Shown here: positions 23,457 to 29,456 of the stretch, piece after piece
Position numbering within the stretch: the stretch's first letter is position 1
How the letters are laid out: each line of letters opens with the position of its first letter
From: Armatimonadaceae bacterium
Lineage (GTDB): Bacteria; Armatimonadota; Armatimonadia; Armatimonadales; Armatimonadaceae
Reading direction: 5' to 3'
Assembly (NCBI GenBank): GCA_030446525.1
Contig: JAUJNC010000044.1
Span: 1-29,456, forward strand
DNA: 29,456 nucleotides
The notes under the pieces: generated by a model
What the model was told of the DNA's origin: nothing
The model's input: the letters and a program-made list of their open reading frames with translations, nothing else
The model's database searches: none
Made by a program: the position numbers and the translations under genes

Positions 23457-24879
23457 ATGCCAGGTAAGATAGGCTTTGCCGTGTTTGCCGTCGCCCATAT
23501 CATGTCGTGGGTTTTGCCGGAGGCGGCACGCGCCCAAGACCGGCCCGCGGGCAGCGCCCGACCGAACATCATCATCATGATGACCGACGACCAGCGGGCC
23601 GACGCGATGAGTTGCGCGGGCAACAAAATACTGCGGACGCCCAACATGGACCGGATCGCGCGTGAGGGGGTGCGCTTCCCCAACATGTTCGTGACCAACG
23701 CGCTGTGCGCCCCCAGCCGCGCGACGCTGCTCACCGGGGTGTACTCGCACACCCACGGGGTGATCGACAACAAGAACCGGCGGATACCGGCGGATCAGCC
23801 GCTTCTGCCCGACCTGCTCCGGCGGGCGGGGTATGAGGTCGCCTTTTGCGGCAAGTCGCACGTCGCCGGGGCGCTGCGCGATCGCACGTGGGACTACTAT
23901 TTCGGCTTCCAGGGGCAGGGCAACTATACTCAAGCCCGTGATCGCCGAGGGAGTCAATGGCGAGGACAAGCCCTACGAGGGCTACATGGACGATGTGATA
24001 ACGGGGAAGGCCGTAGACTGGATCAAACGGAAGCACGACAAGCCGTTCGCCCTGTTCCTGTGGTTTAAAGCCCCGCACCGCCCCTGGGTCCGGGCGCCGC
24101 GCCACGCGGACCTGTTCAGGGACGTCACCATCCCCAAGCCCGACACGTTCGACGACCGGGGGAAGGGCTATCCGGGCAAGCCCCGGGCGTTCGCGGACGC
24201 CGAGAACAAGATCGGCGACTCCCCCGACGCCACTTCGCTCGACGCCATGGCCAAGGACTACTACGCGACCCTGGTGGCCGTCGACGAGAACGTGGGGCGC
24301 GTCCTCGACGCGTTAACGCGGACCGGCGCTCTGGACGACACGGCGATCCTGTACACGTCGGACAACGGCTTCTTCCTGGGCGAGTGGGGCTTGTTCGACA
24401 AGCGCCTGATGCACGAGCCGTCGATCCGCGTGCCGCTGCTGCTGCGCTACCCCAAACTGGCCAGGGCGGGTTCGACCCCTTCGCAGATGGTGCTGAACAC
24501 CGACATCGCGCCGACCGTGCTCGATCTGGCGGGCGTGCCCGCTCCCAAGAGGATGCACGGGCGCAGCGTGGTCCCGCTGCTCAGGGGTGATGCGGCCGGC
24601 TGGCGCAAGGACTGGCTATACGAATACTTTGAGTTCCCCGGCGCGCACAGCGTCCGCAAGCACCGCGGCGTCCGCACCGAGCGCTACAAGCTGATCCACT
24701 ACTTCGAAGCGCCGGAGGAGTGGGAGCTGTACGACCTGCAGAAGGACCCCGGCGAGCGCGACAATCTGTACGGAAAGCCGGAACACGCCGAGTCGGCCGA
24801 GCGGCTGCGCGGCCGCCTCGAGGCGCTGCGCAAAGAGACCGGGGACGTACAACAAACGGCGCAGAGCGGCACGCCGTAA
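23457..24879 (+). CDS. Secreted sulfatase (one frameshift)
   Basis: About 473 residues, starting at ATG 23457 with AGGAG six bases upstream and a signal peptide (1-27). PNIIIMMTDDQRADAMSCAG and LCAPSRATLLTGVYSHTHGV, with formylglycine Cys84, match the heparan/N-sulfoglucosamine-type sulfatase branch. So do KPFALFLWFKAPHRPWVRAP, YTSDNGFFLGEWGLFDKRLM and RTERYKLIHYFEAPEEWELY. The usual GKWHLG is GKSHVAG here. The frame slips by one base near 23930, between FQGQGNY and LKPVIAEGVNGEDKPYEG; both halves are well conserved, so an indel error is likely. It stands alone just past the defence island and is followed by a strong terminator. Confidence 0.88.
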
Positions 24880-24903
24880 GATCATCCCCCCTCCCCAGGG
24901 CGT

Positions 24904-24939
24904 GGCAGGCGACCGAAGGGAAAGTTCGGCTGCCTTTTT
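24904..24939 (+). terminator. Intrinsic terminator after the sulfatase
   Basis: GGCAG (24904-24908) pairs with CTGCC (24930-24934), and inside it CCGAA (24913-24917) pairs with TTCGG (24925-24929). TTTTT follows directly (24935-24939). It is 25 bases after the sulfatase stop. From its end to the flippase start at 25060, about 120 bases, I see only weak inverted repeats. Confidence 0.8.
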
Positions 24940-25059
24940 GCTGATTTCCGGCATGAAAAGCCTGCTGCCAGGGTATAACCGTGATGATAAGCAGCCTGGC
25001 TATGCGCCGGCACAGATCTTGCAGTGCTTTGCAAGAAGTGGCTGTTTATCGTCACGCCC

Positions 25060-26024
25060 ATGAAAAAGCGTAAGAGGTATTTTCAGTACGCCCTGCACGC
25101 GGCGGTGCTTGCGGGGCTGGTCGTTGCCGGGATGAAATACGTCAACGGGGACGAGTTCGCGCGGGCGCTGCGGCGTTTCGACTGGGTGTACGCGCCGTTC
25201 ATCCTCCTCCTCACGGGCGGCTACGTGCTCATCAAGGCGTGGCGGTTCACCTATCAGCTGCGTTTGGTCACCAAGACCAGCCGCTCGGTCGTCCTGCGCG
25301 GCTACGTCGCCGCGCAGGCCGCGACCCTGCTGCCGGGCGGGATCGCGGCGCGGGCGGCGATCCTGGAGCAGGCGGGCGTGCCGGTCGAAGACAGCGCGGC
25401 CGCGATCGCGCTGTCGAGCGCCACGGATCAGGGGGTTTTGATCCTCTGCTCGCTCGTTTCCGCCCTCAGGTTCGACGACGCCCCTAAGCCCGTCCTGATC
25501 CTGCTCACGATCCTGGCGGTCCTGAGTGTGTTGCTGGGCATCGAGGCGACGCGGACGTGGCTGCTCGGCGTCGTCGAGAAGATCCTGGGCAGGCTTCGAA
25601 GCTGCTGGGCTATTGGCGCGGCTTCCTGGACTCGCTGAAAGAGATGGCCTCGCCCGGCGTTCTGCTCGGCGCGGTCGCCAACGCCGCGATCGCCGTCGCG
25701 CTGATGGTGGTCGCGCTGGACCTGACGCTGCGCGGGCTGGGCGCGAAGGTGGGCTACGCGACCGAGCTTCTCGCCTTCACCCTGCCCTCGCTGCTCGGGC
25801 GCATCTCGGCGATGCCGGGCGGCGTCGGGGTGACCGAGGCGGGCATGGTAGGCGTCCTGGACGCCGCGCCTGGCGTTCCGCTCAACCAGGCCGCCGCGGC
25901 CGTGGTGCTCTTCCGGATAGGCACTATACTGTTCGCCGCCGTTGTGGGCGGCATCGTCTACTTCTTCGGCTGGCGCGGCGCGGCGGAGGCGAAGAAGGCG
26001 AACGCAGAGTCAAAGCGGAGGTAG
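25060..26024 (+). CDS. Lysylphosphatidylglycerol synthase-type flippase/integral membrane protein (one frameshift)
   Basis: About 321 residues with six or more hydrophobic segments, for example HAAVLAGLVVAGMKYV, APFILLLTGGYVLI, LILLTILAVLSVLLGI and a long AIAVALMVVALDLTL stretch. The pattern KAWRFTYQLRL, GYVAAQAATLLPGGIAARAA and ATDQGVLILCSL, and in the second half ISAMPGGVGVTEAGMVGVL, is the LPG_synthase_TM (PF03706) signature of flippase-like membrane proteins. The frame slips near 25595, where one base is missing; adding it yields ILGRLSKLLGYWRGFLDSL. ATG 25060 gives a normal N-terminus, but no clear ribosome site precedes it; GTG 25024 is in frame. Its stop lies inside the Shine-Dalgarno of the next gene, making an operon with lipid kinase and phosphatase genes. 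Likely moves or handles a lipid in the cytoplasmic membrane. Confidence 0.85.
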
Positions 26025-26027
26025 CCC

Positions 26028-26924
26028 ATGAGCGCGCCGACTGACAGGCCACGGGCCTGCACAATCTTCATGAACAACAGGGCGGGGGCTCTTCACCCCA
26101 CGGCCAGTGTGGACCAGATGTGCCAGATGGTGGAAGAGATCGGCCTTGCAGCCGAGGTCATCGGCACGGGATCCGCCGAGGAGATGCGCCAGGCCATCCG
26201 GCGGCGGGTCGCCCAGGGCGCCGAAAGGGTGGCCGTTGCCGGCGGCGACGGGACGGTGGCGCTCGCCGTGCAGGAGCTGGCGCATTCCCAGACCGTTCTG
26301 GGCATCATCCCCCAGGGCACCGCCAACAACTTTGCGACCGCTCTGCGCCTGCCGCAGGACCTTCCCTCCGCGCTGCGCGTGCTGCTGGATGGGGTCGTCC
26401 GCGAAGTGGACCTGGGCAAGATCCGTGACCGGTATTTCACGGAAGCGGCGGGTGTCGGCATATTCGCCGACGCCCTGGCCATTTACGGCGCGGGCACCAA
26501 CAAGAACATCCCCCGGGCGTTCTACACGATGCTGCGCGTTGCGCTTTCGCTCCGGGCGCGCCGCCTGCGGCTGATCCTGGACGGCGAGACCCACATCGAG
26601 CGCGCGACCATGTGCATCGTCGCCAACACGTACCGCATGGCCTATGCCATCCCCGTCGCGCCCGGAGCGAGGCTGACCGATGGCGAGCTGGATGTCGTCG
26701 TCCTCGGCGATCTCAAGCTGAGCGAGCTGATCCCGTACTACCGGGCGTTCCGGGCGCAGGTGCATACGAACCTGCCCAAGGTATCGACCATGCGGGCCAA
26801 GGAGGTGCGTATAGAATCGCGCCATCGCATGAACGTGCATTGCGACGACAAGGTTGTCGGAACGACGCCCGTGACGATCACGGCGCAGCCGCGCGCGCTG
26901 AAGGTTCTGGTGGAGCGGTTGTGA
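26028..26924 (+). CDS. Diacylglycerol kinase-family lipid kinase (YegS/BmrU-like)
   Basis: An intact 298-residue protein of the DAGK catalytic family (PF00781). The nucleotide-binding motif AGGDGTVALAVQEL has GGDGT at 72-76, followed by GIIPQGTANNFATAL (93-107), the standard second motif. The C-terminal half (LTDGELDVVVLGDLKLSELI, NVHCDDKVVGTTPVTITAQP) matches the beta-sandwich of YegS/DgkB-type enzymes. These phosphorylate diacylglycerol, sphingoid bases or related lipids with ATP at the inner membrane face. ATG 26028 has GGAGG six bases upstream. The TGA stop overlaps the GTG start of the PAP2 gene (GTGA). The pairing of a kinase with a lipid phosphatase suggests lipid recycling. Confidence 0.92.
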   Translation: MSAPTDRPRACTIFMNNRAGALHPTASVDQMCQMVEEIGLAAEVIGTGSAEEMRQAIRRRVAQGAERVAVAGGDGTVALAVQELAHSQTVLGIIPQGTANNFATALRLPQDLPSALRVLLDGVVREVDLGKIRDRYFTEAAGVGIFADALAIYGAGTNKNIPRAFYTMLRVALSLRARRLRLILDGETHIERATMCIVANTYRMAYAIPVAPGARLTDGELDVVVLGDLKLSELIPYYRAFRAQVHTNLPKVSTMRAKEVRIESRHRMNVHCDDKVVGTTPVTITAQPRALKVLVERL

Positions 26925-27604
26925 GGGCGCGGGCGCAGCGTCTGCGGGGGCGCCTCGCGTGGGTTCGCGAGAACCGCGCGATCCTTTGTATCGCGCTGCT
27001 GTTCGGCGTCTTCTTCGTGCTCTCGCTCGTCATCCACTCGCCAGGGCTGCTGCGCATCGACCAGAGGATCACGCGAACGATCCAGCAGGCGGCAAGCGAT
27101 CCGCTGAACCGGATCGCCGGGGGGATCACCTACCTGGGAAGCATCGGCACTCTGGTCGCTTTGGAGCTGTGCGCCGCCGTGGTCTTCTTCCGGACCAGGC
27201 GCCCGTGGGCGGCGTGGCTGTGCGTGGCGACGCTGCTGTGGCTGCCCCTGAACCACCTGGCCAAGGAGCTGATCGGCCGCCCCCGCCCCGCGGATAGCCT
27301 GGTCACCGTGATACTGCCCGCCGTCGGGCTGAGCTTCCCTTCCGGTCACGCCATGGGCTCGACCATCGTGTATGGCTTTCTGGCGTTCCTGGCCTGGGTC
27401 CACATCCCCCGAAGGAAACCGCGCCTGTTCTGGACCGCCGCCTTGGTCGCCGTCGCCGCCGGCATCAGCCTCAGCCGCGTCTACCTGGGCGTGCACTGGT
27501 TCTCCGACGTGGTCGGCGGCTGGACCGCGGGCCTGTTCTTCGTCCTGATCCTGGCGGAGATATACAAAGCGGTCGGCGCCGCGGAGCTTGCGCCGCGCGG
27601 GTGA
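26921..27604 (+). CDS. PAP2-family membrane phosphatase
   Basis: An intact 227-residue protein with five or six membrane segments and the full PAP2/acid-phosphatase signature: KELIGRPRP (K115-x6-R122-P123), FPSGHAMGS (PSGH 140-143) and SRVYLGVHWFSD (SR-x5-H-x3-D, 185-196). The conserved histidines carry out phosphate removal from phosphatidic acid, phosphatidylglycerol phosphate or undecaprenyl pyrophosphate on the outer face of the membrane. The start is GTG 26921, overlapping the kinase stop by four bases; the kinase's GGTGGAGCGG supplies a plausible ribosome site. It ends the flippase-kinase-phosphatase operon and converges on the small protein gene at 27629. Confidence 0.92.
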   Translation: MRARAQRLRGRLAWVRENRAILCIALLFGVFFVLSLVIHSPGLLRIDQRITRTIQQAASDPLNRIAGGITYLGSIGTLVALELCAAVVFFRTRRPWAAWLCVATLLWLPLNHLAKELIGRPRPADSLVTVILPAVGLSFPSGHAMGSTIVYGFLAFLAWVHIPRRKPRLFWTAALVAVAAGISLSRVYLGVHWFSDVVGGWTAGLFFVLILAEIYKAVGAAELAPRG

Positions 27605-27628
27605 TCAACGGGTCCCCGCACCCTCCCC

Positions 27629-27994
27629 TTATTTCGCCAGCTTCTCGGTGATCAGCTCGGTCAGCGATTTGTTGAGCGCCTCGGCCTCCAGGCGCAGCCG
27701 CTCGCGCACCGAGAAGGGGATGCGCAGCGTCGTCTTGACACGCGGCTCGTCCAGGGTGTTGCCGCAGCAAACACCCACCGCGCGTCCCAGGGGCGTCTCC
27801 CAGAACATCTTGGGGATCTCCGGGCTGGGCGCGTGCGGGTGCGCGAACAGGATCTCGCAGATGTTGCGGGACGCCTGGAACGCCTGCTTCGGGTCGATGT
27901 CCGCGCCGCCGGCGCGGGCCAGAACGCAGGAAACGTCGGCCAGGACCGACTGCTTGATGACTCGTGTCTTTTCTGTATCTTCGTTTTTCCGCAC
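27629..27994 (-). CDS. Small hypothetical protein with a possible ribbon-helix-helix C-terminus
   Basis: A 121-residue frame starting at GTG 27994, with GAGGAG eight bases upstream. The C-terminal 40 residues (RVKTTLRIPFSVRERLRLEA, then EALNKSLTELITEKLAK) have the strand-helix-helix pattern of ribbon-helix-helix DNA-binding proteins such as Arc or HicB-type antitoxins. The N-terminal 80 residues (SVLADVSCVLARAGGADIDP, MFWETPLGRAVGVCCGNTLD) match nothing I recognise. It is transcribed alone, against the lipid operon. It could be a small regulator; no toxin partner is adjacent. Confidence 0.6.
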   Translation of the reverse strand: MRKNEDTEKTRVIKQSVLADVSCVLARAGGADIDPKQAFQASRNICEILFAHPHAPSPEIPKMFWETPLGRAVGVCCGNTLDEPRVKTTLRIPFSVRERLRLEAEALNKSLTELITEKLAK

Positions 27995-28110
27995 GGGAGC
28001 GGTCTCCTCACGGTTGCATCACGCCGCCGTGTATTCCCGGCGGCGTCCCCAAGGTTATGCCACACCTGCCATACGTCTGGCATGAAAAAGTTTCCGGTTT
28101 GACCGCGTGG

Positions 28111-28116
28111 TATAAT
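28111..28116 (+). promoter_or_regulatory. -10 element of a probable leaderless transcript
   Basis: A perfect TATAAT with six bases between it and GTG 28123, the same geometry as TACAAT before rsmG. There is no usable -35 at 16-18 bases; TTGACC at 28099-28104 is only six bases away. No Shine-Dalgarno sequence lies between box and start codon. Confidence 0.5.
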
Positions 28117-28122
28117 GAGGCC

Positions 28123-29064
28123 GTGGAGTCCGGGTGCATTGCCGGTCTGCGGCGCGAGGATCTGGATCTGGCGGCGACGCTCACCAGCGGCCAGGTGTTC
28201 CGCTGGACGCGGGACGAGGACGGGGCCTGGGCGGGGGCGGTCGGGCGGCGACGGGTGCGGCTCTTCCAGGCCAAGGGCGGCGCGCTGTGGTGGGAGGCGG
28301 ACGGGCCGGGGGGCGAGTCGGCGGTGCGCGAGTTTTTGCGGCTCGGGGAGGTGGACCTGCCCGTTCTGGCGGAAGCGTGGTGCGCGGCGGACGCCTGTTT
28401 TGCCCAATCCTGGGCGCGCCAGCCGGGTGTCCGGCTGCTGCGGCAAGACCCCCACGAGTGCTTTTTTTCGTTCCTCTGCGCCTCGGTTGCCCCCATAGCC
28501 CGCATCGGCAGCATGCTCCGTTCCTTGACGCGCGCCTACGGCGCGCCGCTGCCCGCCCTGCGCGGCATGCCGCTGGCGGCGTTCCCCCCGGCGGCGCGGC
28601 TGGCCGGGGCGGACGAGGGGGCGCTGCGCGGCCTGGGGCTGGGGTTCCGGGCCAGGCGGGTCGTGGAGGCCGCGCGGGTGGTGTCGCTCCTGCCGGACGG
28701 GTGGCTTGCCTCGCTGCGGCAACAGTCCCGGGCGGCCTGTAAACGGGAACTGATGGGGTTTTTCGGCGTCGGGGAAAAGATAGCGGACTGCGTCTGCCTG
28801 TTTTCGCTGGACAAGGACGACGCGATCCCCGTCGACACGCACATCTGGCGCATCGCCCGCGCGCGCTACGTGCCGGATCTGGCGGGCCGGTCGCTGACAC
28901 CGGCCACCTACGCCCGCGTCGGCGAGGCGTTCCGGGAGCGCTTCGGCCCGCGGGCGGGCTGGGCGCAGCAGACCCTGTTTTATCAGGCGGTTTCGGGCCC
29001 CCGCCCCCCCACTCAGTCTGCCGAGGCGCTCCCCCACGAGGTGGGGGAAGGGCCGCTAGGATAA
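28123..29064 (+). CDS. 8-oxoguanine DNA glycosylase, OGG1 type
   Basis: A 313-residue bifunctional glycosylase/AP-lyase that removes 8-oxoguanine opposite cytosine. DLDLAATLTSGQVFRWTRDE (13-32) starts the OGG N-terminal domain. CFFSFLCASVAPIARIGSML and GLGFRARRVVEAA are typical OGG1 segments. The helix-hairpin-helix GVGEKIADCVCLFSLD carries the catalytic Lys219, and IPVDTHIWRIA carries the catalytic Asp238. The motif set is that of the OGG1 (eukaryote-like) branch, not Fpg/MutM or the archaeal OGG2. GTG 28123 is chosen because a TATAAT lies six bases upstream and homology begins right after. The last 20 or so residues (PRPPTQSAEALPHEVGEGPL) are encoded by a palindromic repeat and appear to be an added tail. 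cysS follows 10 bases later. Confidence 0.9.
   Translation: MESGCIAGLRREDLDLAATLTSGQVFRWTRDEDGAWAGAVGRRRVRLFQAKGGALWWEADGPGGESAVREFLRLGEVDLPVLAEAWCAADACFAQSWARQPGVRLLRQDPHECFFSFLCASVAPIARIGSMLRSLTRAYGAPLPALRGMPLAAFPPAARLAGADEGALRGLGLGFRARRVVEAARVVSLLPDGWLASLRQQSRAACKRELMGFFGVGEKIADCVCLFSLDKDDAIPVDTHIWRIARARYVPDLAGRSLTPATYARVGEAFRERFGPRAGWAQQTLFYQAVSGPRPPTQSAEALPHEVGEGPLG
29026..29047. repeat. REP-like palindrome at the end of the glycosylase gene
   Basis: GCTCCCCCAC-GAG-GTGGGGGAAG contains an 8-bp perfect stem (TCCCCCAC/GTGGGGGA). It is preceded by CACTCAGTCTGCCGAGG. This two-part arrangement resembles dispersed palindromic elements I recall from other bacterial genomes. It supplies the glycosylase's last codons and might also act as a weak hairpin between the glycosylase and cysS. 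Confidence 0.5.
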
Positions 29065-29074
29065 CGGTTGGAGT

Positions 29075-29456
29075 ATGGACATCTTTATCTATAACACACT
29101 GTCACGAAAAAAAGAGAAGTTTGAGCCGATGACGCCGGGGCGCGTGGGTCTCTACACCTGCGGGCCCACGGTCTATAACTACGCCCACATCGGCAACCTG
29201 CGGACGTTCCTGTTCGAGGACCTGCTGGCGCGCACGCTGCGCATGGGCGGCTACGAGGTGACCCATGTGACGAACATTACCGACGTGGGGCACATGACCT
29301 CGGACGCGGACGCGGGCGAGGACAAGATGGAGACGGCGGCGCGGCGCGAGAACAAGGACCCCTACGAGATCGCCCGTTTCTATGAGGCCGAGATCCTGAA
29401 AGACCTCGACCGGCTGAACATCGCCCGGCCCGACCTGCTGCCCCGCTCGACCGAGA
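29075..29456 (+). CDS. cysS: Cysteinyl-tRNA synthetase, N-terminal part (cut by window end)
   Basis: The 127 visible residues start MDIFIYNTLSRKKEKFEPM. The class I synthetase core follows: YTCGPTVYNYAHIGNLRTFL, with zinc-ligand Cys and the HIGN version of the HIGH motif, then VTNITDVGHMTSDADAGEDK and MEAARRE-like AARRENKDPYEIARFYEAEI. This is diagnostic for CysRS, which charges tRNA-Cys with cysteine in the cytoplasm. ATG 29075 is chosen because the family begins just there. GGAG sits only one base upstream and an AGGA about 13 bases upstream, so the ribosome site is not ideal. It is probably co-transcribed with the OGG1-like gene (10-base gap). The KMSKS region lies outside the window. Confidence 0.95.
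   Translation, partial: MDIFIYNTLSRKKEKFEPMTPGRVGLYTCGPTVYNYAHIGNLRTFLFEDLLARTLRMGGYEVTHVTNITDVGHMTSDADAGEDKMETAARRENKDPYEIARFYEAEILKDLDRLNIARPDLLPRSTE

Noticed and set aside
25018..25035. Inverted repeat CTTGCA/TGCAAG near the flippase start
   Set aside because: A 6-bp stem alone is weak evidence; no promoter or known operator coincides with it.
1..29456. CRISPR array or rRNA genes
   Set aside because: No regularly spaced repeats or rRNA-like sequence seen on reading through the window.

Overview
This is a GC-rich bacterial window (about two thirds G+C by eye) with dense coding on both strands. Formylglycine-type sulfatases alternate with Gfo/Idh/MocA dehydrogenase, xylose-isomerase-type TIM-barrel, ADP-ribosylglycohydrolase and DUF255 genes. 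That mix is typical of polysaccharide-degrading Planctomycetota, Lentisphaerota, Armatimonadota and similar uncultured lineages; nothing here fixes the phylum. A selenocysteine tRNA, an OGG1-type glycosylase and two genes that look leaderless are further lineage hints.

Layout. 1-1.96 kb holds the end of an unknown gene, rsmG, selC (tRNA-Sec) with a good sigma70-like promoter, and a DUF4397 lipoprotein. 2.0-5.9 kb, minus strand, is an operon of a shrunken sulfatase, a full sulfatase and an ADP-ribosylglycohydrolase-like gene. 6.1-11.6 kb, plus, has two full sulfatases, a sulfatase fragment and a 700-residue secreted protein that may be a glycosidase. 11.7-14.9 kb, minus, has a DUF255/thioredoxin-like gene and a sugar isomerase-like gene, the latter divergent from a Gfo/Idh/MocA dehydrogenase. 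16.2-19.5 kb has two full sulfatases and a sulfatase remnant. 19.6-23.4 kb is a defence island: a HEPN-MNT toxin-antitoxin pair, a methyltransferase remnant, an AAA ATPase plus DUF4435 pair resembling PARIS (AriA/AriB), and a restriction-helicase remnant. 23.5-24.9 kb is another sulfatase followed by a terminator. 25-29.5 kb returns to housekeeping genes: a flippase-diacylglycerol kinase-PAP2 lipid operon, a small possible ribbon-helix-helix protein, an OGG1-like glycosylase and the start of cysS.

Two things stand out. First, at least four loci keep the N- and C-terminal parts of a large protein but lack the middle (two sulfatases, the methyltransferase, the helicase); another fragment keeps only an N-terminus. 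Second, many otherwise well-conserved genes are broken by single-base indels, mostly missing bases, and worst in the minus-strand genes at 2.0-3.8 and 11.7-14.0 kb. Re-adding a base restores family motifs, so sequencing or assembly error is likelier than decay for most of those. The ATPase/DUF4435 pair has clearly lower GC than its surroundings and sits exactly between the two restriction-modification remnants, which makes it the best candidate for an interesting, possibly new, defence arrangement.

How the genes may work together: the secreted sulfatases (most with a signal peptide and a CxPxR motif), the possible glycosidase, the sugar isomerase and the dehydrogenase look like a system for taking apart sulfated glycans. 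No sulfatase-activating enzyme, transporter, integrase, rRNA or CRISPR array is visible in the window.
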